Positions 7,620-9,393 of a stretch of 9,393 bases of DNA are shown here, piece after piece. Below the pieces are notes generated by a model. That model worked only from the letters and a program-made list of their open reading frames with translations, was not told the origin of the DNA and ran no database searches. Source of the stretch: Phycisphaerales bacterium UBA4658. Its GTDB lineage: Bacteria; Planctomycetota; Phycisphaerae; Phycisphaerales; UBA1924. The stretch lies in the NCBI GenBank assembly GCA_002405485.1, contig DHLW01000012.1, positions 1,130-10,522 of the forward strand, written 5' to 3'. Each line of letters starts with the position of its first letter. Position 1 is the first letter of the stretch. Position numbers and translations under genes: made by a program.

Positions 7620-8012
7620 TCACGCCCCCCCCGCCGAGCCGCGGCCATCCCCCCCACCACGCTCCTCCATGCGATCCATCGCATGAGAGAGCAGGGCCAG
7701 ACCGAGCCCGATCAACACCCACATCCACCACCACTCACGCCGAAGTTGAACACCCACCCAGTTTTGGTGGAACTGCCAGACGATGAGGTGATACCCAGCG
7801 ATGATCAGCAGCAACGAGAACGCTATCCGCGTCGATTCGCTCATCCTGAACGCTCGCGGGCCGGACGGGACCTGCTGAGCATTCAGTGATAACCCCGAGT
7901 CGGCATCAGTCCGAGGTTTTTTGGGTCTGAGCCCGAAGAGCATCCAGCCACCGGCGAGGAGGACCAGCGCGCCGGCGCAGATGGCCAGAATCTCAACCGG
8001 GCCGAGGGGCAT
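7620..8012 (-). CDS. small three-helix membrane protein, unknown function, 130 aa
   Basis: I do not recognise this family. The protein starts at the ATG at 8012, whose A is the last base of the MEMO gene's TGA stop (TGATG), and no Shine-Dalgarno sequence is seen, so translation is probably coupled to the upstream gene. Three hydrophobic segments are visible: residues 6-27, 63-81 and 95-113. The first two are joined by a polar loop with a Lys/Arg-rich start (RPKKPRTD), and the third begins with an unusual RREWWWMW. The C-terminus is a Gly/Arg/Glu-rich tail. No catalytic motif is evident. Coupling to a MEMO protein suggests a shared function, perhaps membrane anchoring, but nothing in the sequence proves this. 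An internal ATG at residue 57 would remove the first helix and is less likely because the stop-start overlap fits the longer form. Confidence 0.75.
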   Translation of the reverse strand: MPLGPVEILAICAGALVLLAGGWMLFGLRPKKPRTDADSGLSLNAQQVPSGPRAFRMSESTRIAFSLLLIIAGYHLIVWQFHQNWVGVQLRREWWWMWVLIGLGLALLSHAMDRMEERGGGDGRGSAGGA

Positions 8013-9373
8013 CAGCGCATGACCATGGACGCCGACGTGACCATGGTCATGCCCTGGGGGTCCATGGCGGCGGCGTAGTTGAGCATCTCGACCTCGGCGG
8101 GCTCAACGGTGAGCAGCGTGGCGACCAGATTGCCCGTGGAGCACCAGCGGGTGGGATTCTGTTGCCAGGCCATCGCCGCGATGAGCTCCGAGTGCTGCTT
8201 CTTGACGACCATTTCGAGCATCTGCAAGTCGTTCTGCACGACCTGATTGCGGGCCTGCTCGGCCTCGGGCGTCTCGCCGGCGAGCGGCGTCTTGTCCCCG
8301 AACGCCGGGCCGCAGTGCCCGAGATCCGCGGAGGAGACGACCAGCGTGCGGCCGGGCGCGCTCCCGATGGCCTGTTTCAGGGCCTTGACGAATGGCTCGA
8401 GGGCGACGCCCTGGCCGTCGTAGCTCTCCCCGTTGTTGACGGCGGGATCATGCACCAGCGCCCCAAACACGGCGGGATACCTGCCCGAGGCATCCTTCCC
8501 AAACACGTGCTGGATCCAGGGGATGTGCAGCTCGATCGAGTGCTCACGCTCATGGTCGTACCGGTGCGTGAAGAGCGCATCGCCCAGGACCGATCGAAGC
8601 TGGTTCATGATGTGGGCGTCGAGCTCGCAGACGCCCAGGGGCGATTCGTAGCCCTTGTCGCAGCCCACGACACCGGTGCCAAGGCCGAAGTGATTGGTTC
8701 CGAGGATGACGACGCGATCCGGGCGATCGCAGACGCGCAGACGCCCGTAGGTATGGGCGTAGTTCAGCCAGCCGCGGCCATAGTCCAGGTGCGGGGCGAC
8801 AACGGCCTTCGGGAGCGCATCGAAGCTCGGTTTGGCCGCGGATTTCAGGGCCTCGCTCATCCAGCGATCGAAGAGATCGCGGAGCTTTTTCGGGCCCTGC
8901 TCGGCCTTCTCGGCGTCGGTGGCGTTGGGGTTGCCCTGCTGCACAAGCATGTCCGCAAACTGGGCCGTACCCGCCGGCGGCAGCACCGCCGAGGAATCGA
9001 ACTCGGCGCGGGTCTTGGCCAAAAGGGCCTGGAAGGTCGGGCCCTCGAGAAGCCCGGCGTCATCGAGCTGCGCGACCAGCCCTTCGAGGATCTCGCGGGT
9101 CAGCCCCCGCCCCACCTGGGTGACGATCTCGCTGATCTCGCGGGACCCGTCCAGCAGCGGGAGGATGACCTGCACCGCCGGGGCCGTGACCACCATGCGA
9201 TCGGAAATCTGCCGGGCGTCGGCGAGCCCGAGCATCTGGTGCTTGTTCCCGTTCTGATCCTGCCCCTCCACAGGGAAACCGCGGAGCGGGCGGACTTTCG
9301 GGCGACGCATGTGCGCGGCGGCGGGGTCGAACTTGGGCTGCGGGGGCGGGGTCGGCTGGGCGGGATCGGTCAT
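8012..9373 (-). CDS. MEMO-family protein (AmmeMemoRadiSam system protein B type) with N-terminal extension, 453 aa
   Basis: The C-terminal two thirds (residues about 188-453) match the MEMO family, which resembles extradiol dioxygenases and binds a metal. Candidate metal ligands, by comparison with human MEMO1 (His49, His81, Cys244), are His195 in VVAPHLDYG, His228 in ILGTNHFG and Cys411 in RWCSTGNL. The family blocks EREHSIELHIPWIQ (275-288) and SSADLGH (347-353) are also present. Bacterial MEMO genes often occur with AMMECR1 and radical SAM genes; neither is in this window, although the upstream flank is cut off 20 bp from the start. The reaction is not settled for the family. The protein has about 185 extra N-terminal residues. 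Residues 48-112 look like a small winged-helix or PqqD-like domain (VQVILPLLDGSREISEIV, then a helix and LDDAGLLEG), followed by a charged linker. The ATG at 9373 is used; the preceding bases are C/T-rich with no Shine-Dalgarno sequence. Confidence 0.92.
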   Translation of the reverse strand: MTDPAQPTPPPQPKFDPAAAHMRRPKVRPLRGFPVEGQDQNGNKHQMLGLADARQISDRMVVTAPAVQVILPLLDGSREISEIVTQVGRGLTREILEGLVAQLDDAGLLEGPTFQALLAKTRAEFDSSAVLPPAGTAQFADMLVQQGNPNATDAEKAEQGPKKLRDLFDRWMSEALKSAAKPSFDALPKAVVAPHLDYGRGWLNYAHTYGRLRVCDRPDRVVILGTNHFGLGTGVVGCDKGYESPLGVCELDAHIMNQLRSVLGDALFTHRYDHEREHSIELHIPWIQHVFGKDASGRYPAVFGALVHDPAVNNGESYDGQGVALEPFVKALKQAIGSAPGRTLVVSSADLGHCGPAFGDKTPLAGETPEAEQARNQVVQNDLQMLEMVVKKQHSELIAAMAWQQNPTRWCSTGNLVATLLTVEPAEVEMLNYAAAMDPQGMTMVTSASMVMR

Positions 9374-9393
9374 AGGAAGGAGATGGTAGCCGC

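Noticed and set aside
5191..7686. Long plus-strand open frame antisense to pilMN (831 codons)
   Set aside because: It is an Arg/Pro/Leu/His-rich translation typical of the opposite strand of a high-GC gene, while the minus strand has clear PilM motifs.
7886..7922. Plus-strand terminator-like sequence ending in TTTTTT
   Set aside because: The stem is interrupted by mismatches, it lies inside the small membrane protein gene, and no plus-strand gene precedes it.
9374..9385. GGAAGGAG-like ribosome site beside the MEMO start
   Set aside because: It lies on the plus strand, opposite to the gene; on the coding strand the bases are C/T-rich and cannot act as a Shine-Dalgarno sequence.
1..9393. CRISPR arrays, insertion sequences, integrases, toxin-antitoxin or defence genes
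   Set aside because: No regularly spaced repeats, transposase motifs, terminal inverted repeats or known defence domains were seen on either strand.

Overview
The window reads as chromosomal DNA of a high-GC planctomycete-like bacterium, most likely from the Phycisphaerae side of the phylum. This placement is an inference. It rests on a 23S rRNA gene standing alone without a 16S partner, weak or absent Shine-Dalgarno sequences before some genes, and a type IV pilus-like inner-membrane operon built from large glycine/proline-rich proteins instead of compact PilN, PilO and PilP. Every supported gene lies on the minus strand, so the window is read from right to left.

Layout from high to low coordinates. 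(1) At 8012-9373 is a MEMO-family protein (AmmeMemoRadiSam system protein B type) with a long N-terminal extension. Its stop codon shares one base with the start of a small three-helix membrane protein (7620-8012). (2) A 329-bp gap (7291-7619) holds a GC-rich hairpin and presumably the promoter of the next operon. (3) A three-gene operon covers 1573-7290. Its first product is a 695-residue natural fusion of a PilM actin-like ATPase with a PilN-like membrane and periplasmic part (5203-7290). A 460-residue single-pass protein with a PilO-like C-terminal region follows (3824-5206), joined by a GTGA overlap. The last is a 722-residue single-pass protein with coiled coils, a beta-rich domain and long glycine tracts (1573-3741). 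The operon ends at a strong, symmetric intrinsic terminator (1510-1537). (4) A 467-bp gap (1043-1509) acts as promoter and leader region for a 23S rRNA gene. (5) The 5' third of the 23S rRNA gene runs off the left edge (1-1042).

The three pilus-type products probably form one inner-membrane platform: a cytoplasmic ATPase-fold ring component tethered covalently to its membrane partner, plus two bitopic proteins reaching into the periplasm. The PilM-PilN fusion recreates the architecture of GspL from type II secretion. No pilP or pilQ gene follows, so the secretin and the other pilus parts must be encoded elsewhere. The MEMO pair looks like a separate transcription unit.

Points most worth following up are the PilM-PilN fusion and the unrecognised third protein, the 23S gene separated from any 16S by at least 8.3 kb, and a degenerate copy of an internal 23S segment inside the 23S leader, with a 16-nt exact core.
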